Shown here one piece after another: positions 1-10,065 of a DNA stretch of 64,000 bases. The notes beneath the pieces are model-generated. The model did not search any database and was not told the DNA's origin. It saw nothing but the letters and a program-made list of their open reading frames with translations. A program made the position numbers and the translations under genes. The DNA lies in the NCBI GenBank assembly GCA_027483645.1, contig JAIXUD010000014.1, positions 42,525-106,524 of the forward strand, in the 5' to 3' direction. Origin of the DNA: Sphingobacteriales bacterium (GTDB lineage Bacteria; Bacteroidota; Bacteroidia; Chitinophagales; CAIOSU01). How positions within the stretch are numbered: position 1 is the stretch's first letter; every line of letters starts with the position of its first letter.

Positions 1-68
1 AAAGGAATTAGAAATAAGGAATTAGATCAAACAACTAATAACCAACCAACCAATAACCTATCAATTAA
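1..68. repeat. Left-edge intergenic repeats (ACCAATAACC and GGAATTAG types)
   Basis: This short spacer downstream of the exported-protein cassette consists of GGAATTAG-like units followed by overlapping CAACTAATAACCAACC units. The same ACCAATAACC-type strings recur near 10030-10053, 19150-19180 and 36170-36204. No coding potential is seen. Confidence 0.5.
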
Positions 69-497
69 CTACGGCACTGCATTAAACTCAATACCTGAAA
101 TGGCGCCCAGAACGGTGTTACCGCCCGGACAGGAAAATACGGACACACGCATGGTATAGTTACCAGCTGGCAGCCACATGGGCAAATAGTTGCTAACAAC
201 AAGCGCCGAACTGGAATTTGTATAATGGCATATCAAATGGTCGTTGATAAGTACACTAACGGTTGCATTATAATTTGGCCTAATGAAATTGGTCTTTTGG
301 GTGCCATGCGCAGTCTCAATTTTCCATACTTTGCCAGTAGGAACCGTGATGGTCACATCCTGAAACTCATTACATAAAGTTGAGCTGGATACAAAACTGG
401 TTTCTACAAAAAATACCCTATTGAACTGCAAGTTGCCTTGGGCAAAACCGGCAATGCTATAAGATATAAGTACTATTAATATTATAATTTTATACAT
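69..497 (-). CDS. Small exported protein, paralogue 3 of a tandem family
   Basis: Function not recognised. The 142-residue product starts with a hydrophobic signal peptide (about residues 1-19, ending FAQ), so it is exported. The mature part shares blocks with the next two genes upstream: LQFN near the mature N-terminus, an ITVPxGKVWKIE block, PxWLPAGxYTxR, and a C-terminal IEFNxVP. The spacing of these blocks suggests a compact beta-sandwich (inference). It lacks a recognisable T9SS sorting domain. It is the last gene of a minus-strand cassette starting at 4356, 39 bases after its nearest paralogue. It is the most diverged of the three copies. Confidence 0.8.
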   Translation of the reverse strand: MYKIIILIVLISYSIAGFAQGNLQFNRVFFVETSFVSSSTLCNEFQDVTITVPTGKVWKIETAHGTQKTNFIRPNYNATVSVLINDHLICHYTNSSSALVVSNYLPMWLPAGNYTMRVSVFSCPGGNTVLGAISGIEFNAVP

Positions 498-536
498 AAT
501 AATATTCTGCTAAAAATATAGGATGCTATTACTTAA

Positions 537-956
537 TCAAGGTACTACATTAAACTCTATAGCTGAAATACCACCGTAAAGCTCATTGATACTGCCGCTA
601 GTACTCTGGTTGTAAATATACCTAATGGTATAAGTGCCCGCGGGCAACCAGATGGGAAAATTTGCAACATTGCCCGTACTGAAAATAATCTTTTTGTTGA
701 GCATTACTGTTCCACTAGTTGAGAAACCAGGGTTGGGTGATGAACTATTTTGGAAGAAGCTAGCCATTACGGACTCTATCTTCCATACTTTTCCAGCAGG
801 TACTGTAATGCTTTGCTCTGTAAATGGAGACGATATATTCGCAGGTAATACAATACTCTTTTCCAAGAAAATTACTTGGTTGAATTGTAGTTCGCCTTGG
901 GCCTTGGCAGTAGCAAACATGGCCAACAGTAAGAAAATAATAATTAGTTGTTTCAT
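537..956 (-). CDS. Small exported protein, paralogue 2 of a tandem family
   Basis: Function not recognised. The 139-residue product has a signal peptide (about residues 1-19, ATAKAQ) and a mature region of the same plan as its neighbours: GELQFNQV, a SITVPAGKVWKIES block, PIWLPAGTYTIRY and C-terminal AIEFNVVP. It is closest to the adjacent copy at 959-1378. The two are separated by only 2 bases, so they are surely cotranscribed. One protein per copy with variable sequence between conserved blocks suggests duplication followed by diversification of surface loops (inference). Confidence 0.85.
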   Translation of the reverse strand: MKQLIIIFLLLAMFATAKAQGELQFNQVIFLEKSIVLPANISSPFTEQSITVPAGKVWKIESVMASFFQNSSSPNPGFSTSGTVMLNKKIIFSTGNVANFPIWLPAGTYTIRYIYNQSTSGSINELYGGISAIEFNVVP

Positions 957-958
957 AT

Positions 959-1378
959 CTATGGTGTTACGTTAAACTCAATAGCAGTAATAATACCGTG
1001 CACTTCGTTGGCATTGCCCGATGTGGAATTATCATGAACCAAGCGCAAAGTATAGGTGCCTGCGGGAAGCCACATGGGCATTGCATTAAAAACACGGCCC
1101 GTAATCTCTACCTTGTCAATCAACAACTCCGCTGTGCTGGAATAATTGGGGTTAGGTGATGTTTGATTACTGATGAAAGTAGCTGCTGCAGACTCCAGCT
1201 TCCAAACTTTACCGGCAGGCACAGTTATTACTTGCTCAATAAACTGATAGCTAATGTTAGGCGCAGGAGTAAAATTCATTTTGATGAATTTCGCTTGGTT
1301 GAATTGTAGTTCGCCTTGGGCTTGTACCGCAACGGATAACAAAACCAACAAAGACAACAGGGTGATTATTCTTTTCAT
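959..1378 (-). CDS. Small exported protein, paralogue 1 of a tandem family
   Basis: Function not recognised. The 139-residue product has a signal peptide ending near VQAQ (residue 21) and the family blocks GELQFNQ, VITVPAGKVWKLES, PMWLPAGTYTLRL and AIEFNVTP. It follows the collagen-like gene by 12 bases and precedes the second copy by 2 bases, so the four genes form one transcription unit. The GKVWKxE block resembles GQTWQFVS in the 108-residue protein that opens the cassette, which hints that all four small proteins share a fold. Confidence 0.85.
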   Translation of the reverse strand: MKRIITLLSLLVLLSVAVQAQGELQFNQAKFIKMNFTPAPNISYQFIEQVITVPAGKVWKLESAAATFISNQTSPNPNYSSTAELLIDKVEITGRVFNAMPMWLPAGTYTLRLVHDNSTSGNANEVHGIITAIEFNVTP

Positions 1379-1390
1379 TTTTACGTTTTT

Positions 1391-3904
<2,514 letters not shown>

Positions 3905-3917
3905 TTAGTTATTGTTT

Positions 3918-3949
3918 GGTCCACGGTCGACGGTCCACAGTCGACGGTA
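3918..3949. repeat. GTCGAC/GTCCAC dispersed repeat
   Basis: Alternating GGTCCACGG and GTCGACGG units sit just upstream of the collagen-like gene. The same units occur at 19012-19077 and, inverted, at 19191-19266. This is an intergenic repeat family of unknown role. Confidence 0.7.
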
Positions 3950-3997
3950 AATAAGGTTGTTAGTTATTGGTTATTGGTTTGTATTGTTCATTTCGCA

Positions 3998-4033
3998 TTT
4001 AACATTTCTCATTTCTCATTTCTCATTTCTCAT
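3998..4033. repeat. TCATTTC tandem heptamer
   Basis: Four near-perfect copies of CTCATTT in tandem lie between the collagen-like gene and the small gene upstream. Related TCATTTCTTATT strings flank folB and the DUF2795 gene (16975-17130). Confidence 0.6.
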
Positions 4034-4356
4034 TTAATTCGGATAGCTTTCAATTTATAAAACCCCTCGCTTTTACCATCGCCAATCAGTTGCGCCTCGA
4101 TGTTCCAGAAGGGCGCTACCCAAGTATACTTGCTTTCCAGCGTATCTGGCCCTTCCCAAGTGGTGCGCATGCTGTAGCCGCCGTTGCTATAGCTAAGGCT
4201 CACAAACTGCCAAGTTTGTCCTTCGGTAACGGTTACACTGCCACCTGCCAGCACAGTGAAACGCAGCGTGTCGCCCACGGCTTGCTGCGCTGTGGCTTGG
4301 TTTGCCACGCCAACCGCCACTGCTATCATTAAAATTTTGAAAAACCTATGTAGCAT
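4030..4356 (-). CDS. Small exported protein opening the collagen-like cassette
   Basis: Function not recognised. The 108-residue product has a signal peptide of about 23 residues (ATAQ end). The mature part carries a VTVTEGQTWQFVS block resembling the VTVPAGKVWKIES block of the three downstream paralogues, and ends in a basic KAIRIK. It lies 131 bases upstream of the collagen-like gene on the same strand. That spacer holds the repeats at 3918-3949 and 3998-4033, so cotranscription is possible but not shown. It could be a diverged, shortened family member. Confidence 0.75.
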   Translation of the reverse strand: MLHRFFKILMIAVAVGVANQATAQQAVGDTLRFTVLAGGSVTVTEGQTWQFVSLSYSNGGYSMRTTWEGPDTLESKYTWVAPFWNIEAQLIGDGKSEGFYKLKAIRIK

Positions 4357-4851
4357 TTTTTAAAATGAGAGCACAATTTAGTGAAGAGTATGGGTATTAG
4401 TGCCTCATGGGGTAGTAATATTTTAAGGGAAGTTTACATTCCCAAAGGTGGCTGGGGGAATCTTGTGATTTATTAATTCGCATCTAGTACAGACGCAAAT
4501 ACACCAAACCTAATATCGAATTCTATAATTCTAAAATTGTGTAAAGTAATATCAGGCAGAGAACATCGATTCGTTTGTTACATGCCTTTTTTCTAACCAC
4601 AAAGTGCACAAAGCAAAATCACAAAGAACACAAAGCCTGGATGATTTGCTTAGTGAACTTAGTGCCTTTTTTCTTAGTGTTCTTAGTGGTTACCTGTCTT
4701 ACAATGTTAATAATATAATGGGCAGCATTTGTCGAAGGGCTTATTCAGACCCCCAACAACTAATAACCCACCCCAACAACTGGATATTCCGCCACGTATG
4801 GTTAAATTTGCCCAGCGGCTATTTTGCTGCGCGCCTATTTATAGTTGCTTC
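4357..4851. other. Intergenic region with repeats, no gene
   Basis: No convincing coding sequence. It separates divergent genes (small exported protein on minus, metallophosphoesterase on plus), so promoters for both should lie here. It contains an ATTCTATAATTCTAAAATT string around 4522-4552 that recurs near 34390-34417, and the ACCACAAAG inverted-repeat element listed separately. Confidence 0.6.
4594..4692. repeat. ACCACAAAG-type inverted repeat element
   Basis: The left arm begins TAACCACAAAG and contains several CACAAAG units. The right arm mirrors it with CTTAGTG units and ends AGTGGTTA. The whole is a roughly 100-base imperfect palindrome. Sister copies lie at 13174-13270 and 41505-41590, and half copies at 25200-25251 and 32487-32533. 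Confidence 0.75.
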
Positions 4852-6027
4852 ATGAAATTCTCCTCTAGTGCCCGTTTGATAATTGCCCTTACTTTGGTTC
4901 TGCTGGTTAGTGCCTGCGGCAGTTACCAGCCTTGGTATGCCAAAAAGTATGAAAACTGGCAAACGATTGTGCAGCCTACCCTAAAGCCTGCCTATACCTT
5001 TTACCTGATTGGCGATGCGGGCAAGCCCGACCTAGTGGTGCAAGAGCCTGCCCTAAAGCTATTGAACCAGCACTTGGTAAATGCTGAGGAGAACAGTATG
5101 GTTATCTTTTTGGGCGATAATATTTATGAGGAAGGCATGCCCGCGCTTAACCACGCCACCCGACCCAAGCAAGAGGCCCGCCTGTACGAATCGATAAAGG
5201 CAGTGGAAGGTTTTAAAGGTACAGTGCTATTTATACCCGGCAACCATGACTGGTACGCCGCCAATGATAGCTTAGAGGATGGACTGCTATATGAGCGCGA
5301 ATACCTGTACGAAAAGCTCGGTAGCGAAAACGTTTTTTTGCCAAAAGATGGCAAGCCCGGCCCGGCCGTAATGGAAGTAGGCGATAGTATAGTGCTGGTG
5401 GTGCTGGATAGCTATCGCTGGATACGCGACCTGCCAAAACCGGGCGAAGCGAAGCGCAACCCCGAAATGCTAGAAACGGAGTTTCAGCAAGCACTAGTAG
5501 AAGTGCTTGATGCCCATAAGGGTAAGCGCGTGGTAATGGTGGCGCACCACCCCTTGTTTACCAATGGCGGCCATGGCGGCTATGCGCCAGCGGTTGACCA
5601 TCTTTTCCCGCTTAGAGTAATAAGCAACAAATTGTGGATACCGCTGCCAGTGCTTGGCTCTATGTTGCCGCTGGCGCGTAAGTTTGGCGGGGTAATTGAA
5701 GATACGCCCCACAAGCGCTACAAGCAATACATACGCGTAGTGCTGGATGCCAGCAAAAACAATAAGGATATGGTATATGCCTGTGGGCACGAGCACAGCC
5801 TGCAACTGTTCCAAAAACATGGCAAGCACTTTATTGTAAGCGGTGCGGGCAGCAAAAGCTCATGGGTGCGCCAAGGCAAAGGGGCCGCATACAACCACAT
5901 CGCCAAGGGTTTCAGCAAGCTGGATGTTTATGAAGATGGCAGCATGTGGGTTACTTACATAGAGCCCGTAGGCGATGGCAGCGAAGAGTCGATTACGTTT
6001 AGGTGGCAATTGGCTGGGGCAAGGTAG
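4852..6027 (+). CDS. Lipoprotein metallophosphoesterase (calcineurin-like)
   Basis: A 391-residue metal-dependent phosphoesterase. From ATG 4852 the protein has a lipoprotein signal with a VSAC lipobox (Cys22), which is why this start is preferred over the upstream in-frame TTG at 4729. The calcineurin-type metal-binding motifs follow in order: LIGDAG, FLGDNIYE, IPGNHDW, VAHHPLF and CGHEHS. This predicts an enzyme anchored on the periplasmic or outer-membrane side acting on phosphomonoesters or diesters. The substrate cannot be told. It stands alone, with no cotranscribed neighbour. Confidence 0.9.
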   Translation: MKFSSSARLIIALTLVLLVSACGSYQPWYAKKYENWQTIVQPTLKPAYTFYLIGDAGKPDLVVQEPALKLLNQHLVNAEENSMVIFLGDNIYEEGMPALNHATRPKQEARLYESIKAVEGFKGTVLFIPGNHDWYAANDSLEDGLLYEREYLYEKLGSENVFLPKDGKPGPAVMEVGDSIVLVVLDSYRWIRDLPKPGEAKRNPEMLETEFQQALVEVLDAHKGKRVVMVAHHPLFTNGGHGGYAPAVDHLFPLRVISNKLWIPLPVLGSMLPLARKFGGVIEDTPHKRYKQYIRVVLDASKNNKDMVYACGHEHSLQLFQKHGKHFIVSGAGSKSSWVRQGKGAAYNHIAKGFSKLDVYEDGSMWVTYIEPVGDGSEESITFRWQLAGAR

Positions 6028-6339
6028 TAGGTGCTCGGCCTCTTAATCCTAGTACTGTGGAAGTGTGAGTTCAGTAGTTAGGGCGATGACTTTATTCCCA
6101 CATATTTCAAACGATAAGGAATAAACGTAGCTATAGCCCTTGAGAGGAGTGGTGCGGTTTATGCACGGGGGCGGTGTGGGAAAAGTGGGCCTTACCTAAA
6201 TGCATAATAATCATTGATTAGAACCTAAACTTTGCATCACAAGCTGAGAATGGTTTTTTGAAATAAGTTCTATCTTTAGTCCATAAGAAAGAACTATTAT
6301 TAGACTGCATTTCGCACATCTAATTATTAAAGATTAAAA
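6028..6339. other. Intergenic region at the left edge of the AT-rich island
   Basis: No gene is seen. The first ~160 bases have the GC content of the surrounding chromosome. From about 6190 the sequence turns AT-rich and stays so to about 9850. No convincing direct repeat or attachment site marks the switch. The promoter of the protease gene should lie in the AT-rich part, but no clean TTTG/TAnnTTTG pair was found. Confidence 0.5.
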
Positions 6340-8736
6340 ATGTCTCCTTTAAAACCCCATGTAAAGCTTTTAAATAGCCCCGAATCACCAACAGAATGGA
6401 GATATAAAACTCGCTTTTCGAAATCAATACCAAATGAAAAGGTTAAAAACGTAAAGAATTATGAAAGAATGGCCGCTCGTTTTAGAGCTAGCTTAAGGAT
6501 GTTTGCTAGAGATACTATGCGCAGAAATTCTTCTCGAACCCTAATGGTGGCTACAAACATCGATCATATAATCATTGAATTTCAAAACCAATTCAATAAA
6601 AATATTTTTGGGAAAATCTACCTACGAAATTTTGGACTCGAAGCAGTTCGGCTAAGCTATTTCAACACTGTCGTATTATTTGCAATTGTTGACATAGAAC
6701 GATTCAACGTATTCATGAATCAAGTACAGCTATTCATCGACGAAGCACAGCTTGATAAGGACCAACAAACTTTTGATAGGAAAATTTCGTACATTAAATC
6801 CTTTCGTTTACTTACTACAAACCGAATAATAGACTATCACGTTATTAACAATGTTGTTAGATTTTCTTTAATAGAAGGGCTTTATAGTTACAATAAATAC
6901 TCGCAAATAATTGAAGAGCTGGTTTTATTTCTCAACGGAATAGGTGCTCGATATCAATTAAATCAAGAAGACCTCTTTCTAGAGATTGAAGAGGTAAGCG
7001 AAGCACAAGTACTTGAAATATTGAATAATTTTGATACAGTTAGCTCAGCTACATCTTCTTTGTCCACGGTAATCGTACCTAGTAAGTTTGGTTTGCCGGA
7101 GCGTTCTTATGGCTTTTCCGTACTATCAGAAGATGCAACTCCACTTATAGGCGTAATTGATACAGGTGTAGATGCAAGAACCCCGCTTATTGATCTAATA
7201 GTAGATACTATTGATTATACAAATACAAATGCCTTAGAGGATAATGTTGATCATGGTACCGCAGTTGCTGCTCTTGCTACCCTTGGTTTAAATCCGTATG
7301 CATCGGATTATCGAGGAATAATAAATGCTGATGCACAAATAGTGGTGATTAAGGTGATGGATGTCTCACCTGCACCGTTGCCTGACCATATAATAATTAA
7401 TGCGATTAAAGAAGCTAAGAATCGCCACCCGACTTTAAAATTTTTCACTCTCACTATTTGCCATGAAGAACATAAGAAATTTAATGAACTACAAAGTAAT
7501 TATGCATATTTATTGGATAAAGTAGCTCACGAGCTAGATGTATTATTATTTATTAGCGCAGGTAATGCAAGGGCTGAAAACGATCTCCATCAATATGATG
7601 CTACGTATCACGCTGTAGAAAAAACCAATTTATGCCCACCTGGTGAGAGCATGAATAACATTACAATAGGTGCTTGTGCAGATAATTTAGAAGGCGGTAT
7701 ATATCATGGAATTTGCCCTTTAAAAGAGTATCCAACATTATATTCTAGGACAGATTATCTCATGCAGGAAAGCATATTTGCTCCAACAAAAAGAAATAAT
7801 CATTTGCGAAAGCCTGACTTTATTATGCCAGGTGGCGATTATGAACAACACCCATTATTTATTGGTCAAGATGATTTAGCCTCACTACAGGTGCTTTCTT
7901 CAAACCCTGCATTTAGTTTTTATCGTCAAATAGGAACAAGCTTTTCTGCGCCGTTGGCTTCGAATCTAGCGTTGAAAATTCAAAAGACGTATCCAAATTT
8001 AAATACTCAATCTATTAAAGCGATTATTCTTAATTCTTGCAGTTTAAATTGGCTAGAAAATGGGTCCAAGCAATTAGTGGCAAAATCAATTGGTTTTGGT
8101 ATTCCCGATAGAGCCAAAGCTTTATACTCAACAAACAATTCTGTTACCTTTATTTTAGAACGCGCTATAAAGCATAAAGAATTTTTGGTAATACCAATTC
8201 AATTGCCCGAATACATTTATACACAAAGTAAAGATAAAGGACTGATTAAAGTGACGGCATCGCTATGTTTTAGTTTCCTGCCTAACAAAGATAATCATAT
8301 AGCGTATTGCCCACTTTTTATGGCTTTTTCTGTTTTTAGGAATGGTACACCCCAGCAAATCATGAATGGTTATGCTAAAAATTTTAAGTTAAGAAAATCG
8401 TTTTCGCAAGACGGATATGCTAAATCTAAGCCTGGACTTTATAGTAATGTTCAGCAACTGCAATTTACAATTTCTAAAACGGATATTATCAAGGAAAATG
8501 GGCTGTTAAAATTAGCAATTCATTGTTTTTTAAGCCCTCAGATAAAAGCTGGGATACAGGAAATGCGTGAAAGAATAAATACGGAAAACGCTTTTTCAAT
8601 TGCGCTTAGGATAGAAGAGATACAGCCTCCGAATAAATTAACAGGACGTTTGTATGATAATATTATAGCAGTAAATACTATTGAATCTATAGCAACCTTA
8701 GATATTGATGAGGGGCAATTACAGTTAGAATTATAG
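6340..8736 (+). CDS. Subtilisin-like S8 serine protease of an IetAS-like pair
   Basis: A 798-residue protein with a subtilase domain at about residues 265-560. The catalytic triad is visible as Asp274 (GVIDTGVD), His305 (DHGTAVA) and Ser534 (GTSFSAP), with oxyanion Asn409 (SAGNA) and a substrate-pocket KPDFIMPGGD. No signal peptide is present, so it is likely cytoplasmic. About 260 residues of unassigned sequence precede the protease domain and about 240 follow it. An S8 protease of this plan beside a AAA+ ATPase matches IetS of IetAS, reported as a toxin-antitoxin-like plasmid stability module on pTiC58 and later counted among anti-phage systems (known). The partner is convergent and overlaps it by 6 bases, not in the usual same-strand order. 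The gene is markedly AT-rich, suggesting transfer. Confidence 0.9.
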   Translation: MSPLKPHVKLLNSPESPTEWRYKTRFSKSIPNEKVKNVKNYERMAARFRASLRMFARDTMRRNSSRTLMVATNIDHIIIEFQNQFNKNIFGKIYLRNFGLEAVRLSYFNTVVLFAIVDIERFNVFMNQVQLFIDEAQLDKDQQTFDRKISYIKSFRLLTTNRIIDYHVINNVVRFSLIEGLYSYNKYSQIIEELVLFLNGIGARYQLNQEDLFLEIEEVSEAQVLEILNNFDTVSSATSSLSTVIVPSKFGLPERSYGFSVLSEDATPLIGVIDTGVDARTPLIDLIVDTIDYTNTNALEDNVDHGTAVAALATLGLNPYASDYRGIINADAQIVVIKVMDVSPAPLPDHIIINAIKEAKNRHPTLKFFTLTICHEEHKKFNELQSNYAYLLDKVAHELDVLLFISAGNARAENDLHQYDATYHAVEKTNLCPPGESMNNITIGACADNLEGGIYHGICPLKEYPTLYSRTDYLMQESIFAPTKRNNHLRKPDFIMPGGDYEQHPLFIGQDDLASLQVLSSNPAFSFYRQIGTSFSAPLASNLALKIQKTYPNLNTQSIKAIILNSCSLNWLENGSKQLVAKSIGFGIPDRAKALYSTNNSVTFILERAIKHKEFLVIPIQLPEYIYTQSKDKGLIKVTASLCFSFLPNKDNHIAYCPLFMAFSVFRNGTPQQIMNGYAKNFKLRKSFSQDGYAKSKPGLYSNVQQLQFTISKTDIIKENGLLKLAIHCFLSPQIKAGIQEMRERINTENAFSIALRIEEIQPPNKLTGRLYDNIIAVNTIESIATLDIDEGQLQLEL

Positions 8737-9756
8737 TTTCGTTCCTACTTGTAGCCTTTCTTGTTGGATTAAATTTCTCCATTCCGCAGCATCTATGTTG
8801 AAATTGACAACCTCTTTCTCGGAAGTTTTAAAAATGCTCTTTTTGATAGAATTAATTAAAGTTTTTTGAACAGAATAGTATGATAACCCTATTGCTGAAT
8901 CTATACATTTAGTTACAATTTTAGTATTGTTAAACTTAAAATTGGTATTGCTTAAGGTTTTATCTATCAACTCTTTAATCTTCTGCTTCGTTGGAAGTTC
9001 AAAATCAATTGCCAAATCAAATCTTCTTAGTAAAGCCTCATCTAGCATTTCTTTTTGATTAGTTGCTGTTACGAGAATTGTATCTTGAGGTAAATAGTCA
9101 AATAGTTGTAACAAGGTATTCACAACTCGTTTCATTTCACCGTGATCTTGAGAATAATCTCTCACTTTACCTAAACTGTCAAATTCATCGATAAAAAGCA
9201 CGCAACTCTCTGTAGCGGCTCTTTTAAATATTCTAGACAAATTTTTACTTGTTTCCCCTAATCTTGAGGAAACAATTGAGCCCAGATTAACTACAATCAT
9301 CATTTTATTCAATTCACCTGCTAAAACATATGCAGCCAGTGTCTTGCCACATCCAGAGGGACCATGTAATAACAATTTGTTTGAAACTGGTAAATGTAGT
9401 TTTCGTAATAATTCGATTTTCCTATGTTCGGCAATGAAAAAATCTAATTTTTCTTTTGTGGCAGCATCAGATATAATATCTTCAAGTCTATAATCAGAAG
9501 TGAGCTTTTCTATAATAAATTCATCTAATTCACCATCTTGTTTAAGTTGATGTTTCAATGAGCCAACTACAGATAATCTATTTGTCCTTTGCTGCTGAAC
9601 TGAATCACGCAAAATGGATTGCAATTGGATTGCAAAATTTACTTTGTTAGATTTTTTAGAATGCTCAATTAGTTCATTTAGGGCATACAAAAGCTTGTCT
9701 TGATCGTTTTCAAGCCCGTACTTGGCAATATCCTTAATGTGATCAAGCTGGCTCAT
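8731..9756 (-). CDS. AAA+ ATPase, partner of the S8 protease (IetA-like)
   Basis: A 341-residue ATPase with an N-terminal helical region (residues 1-100) and one AAA+ module. It shows Walker A GPSGCGKT (132-139), Walker B VLFIDE (186-191), sensor-1 Asn233 (TATN) and an arginine-finger pair Arg244-Arg245 (LLRRFD). This is the FtsH/ClpX-like classical AAA pattern. In IetAS the ATPase counteracts or controls the protease (known for pTiC58). Here the gene faces the protease tail to tail, with overlapping stop codons, so the two are not one operon and may be regulated separately. AT-rich like its partner. It could alternatively remodel substrates for the protease. Confidence 0.88.
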   Translation of the reverse strand: MSQLDHIKDIAKYGLENDQDKLLYALNELIEHSKKSNKVNFAIQLQSILRDSVQQQRTNRLSVVGSLKHQLKQDGELDEFIIEKLTSDYRLEDIISDAATKEKLDFFIAEHRKIELLRKLHLPVSNKLLLHGPSGCGKTLAAYVLAGELNKMMIVVNLGSIVSSRLGETSKNLSRIFKRAATESCVLFIDEFDSLGKVRDYSQDHGEMKRVVNTLLQLFDYLPQDTILVTATNQKEMLDEALLRRFDLAIDFELPTKQKIKELIDKTLSNTNFKFNNTKIVTKCIDSAIGLSYYSVQKTLINSIKKSIFKTSEKEVVNFNIDAAEWRNLIQQERLQVGTKL

Positions 9757-9772
9757 TTAACTTTTTAGTTGA

Positions 9773-9780
9773 CAAATTTA
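9773..9780 (-). promoter_or_regulatory. Candidate -7 box (TAAATTTG) of the AAA ATPase gene
   Basis: Read on the minus strand, TAAATTTG fits the Bacteroidota -7 consensus TAnnTTTG and lies 16 bases upstream of the start codon. No clear -33 TTTG partner is visible, so the call is tentative. Confidence 0.35.
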
Positions 9781-9821
9781 ATTAAAGAAGTGGTCTATTT
9801 AAGGGTTATGCTGAATGTTTA

Positions 9822-9845
9822 ATTAACGCAAAAAAATGCGTTAAT
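9822..9845. promoter_or_regulatory. Perfect 9-bp inverted repeat upstream of the AAA ATPase
   Basis: ATTAACGCA and TGCGTTAAT are perfect inverted arms separated by six A residues, 65-90 bases upstream of the ATPase start. The size and position suit a dimeric repressor site. It could also be a weak terminator on the minus strand. Confidence 0.4.
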
Positions 9846-10065
9846 ACAGAATGTCTTTTATTCTAGTCTGTTTAAGCAACAATCGAGCCTAAAGGTGCAT
9901 TTGCAAATCTCACCTCCCGTGCTTCCTTAAGCCTCCATGCTTAAGGCGCACTCATTCCTGCCTCTTGGCTGGCAAACAACACGTGCACGCTACACGCCAC
10001 AGCAACCCCGCCTCCAACCAACGCTTCAAGCCCAATAACCTACAACCAATAACCACCCACCCCCA

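Larger units (their letters stand above)
9757..10065. other. Intergenic region at the right edge of the AT-rich island
   Basis: No gene is seen. It holds the promoter-side features of the AAA ATPase gene, then returns to ordinary base composition. An 8-bp perfect hairpin (CCTTAAGC / GCTTAAGG) occupies 9925-9946, without a T-run, so it is a poor terminator for the transporter gene that ends at 10066. ACCAATAACC-type repeats close the region. Confidence 0.45.

Noticed and set aside
4729..4851. Extended N-terminus of the metallophosphoesterase from a TTG start
   Set aside because: The ATG at 4852 begins directly with a lipoprotein signal. The 41 added residues look like translated intergenic DNA.
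6190..9890. Target-site duplication or attachment sites flanking the protease/ATPase island
   Set aside because: Only a weak CCTAAA...TGCAT similarity between the two edges. Not enough to claim an insertion boundary.
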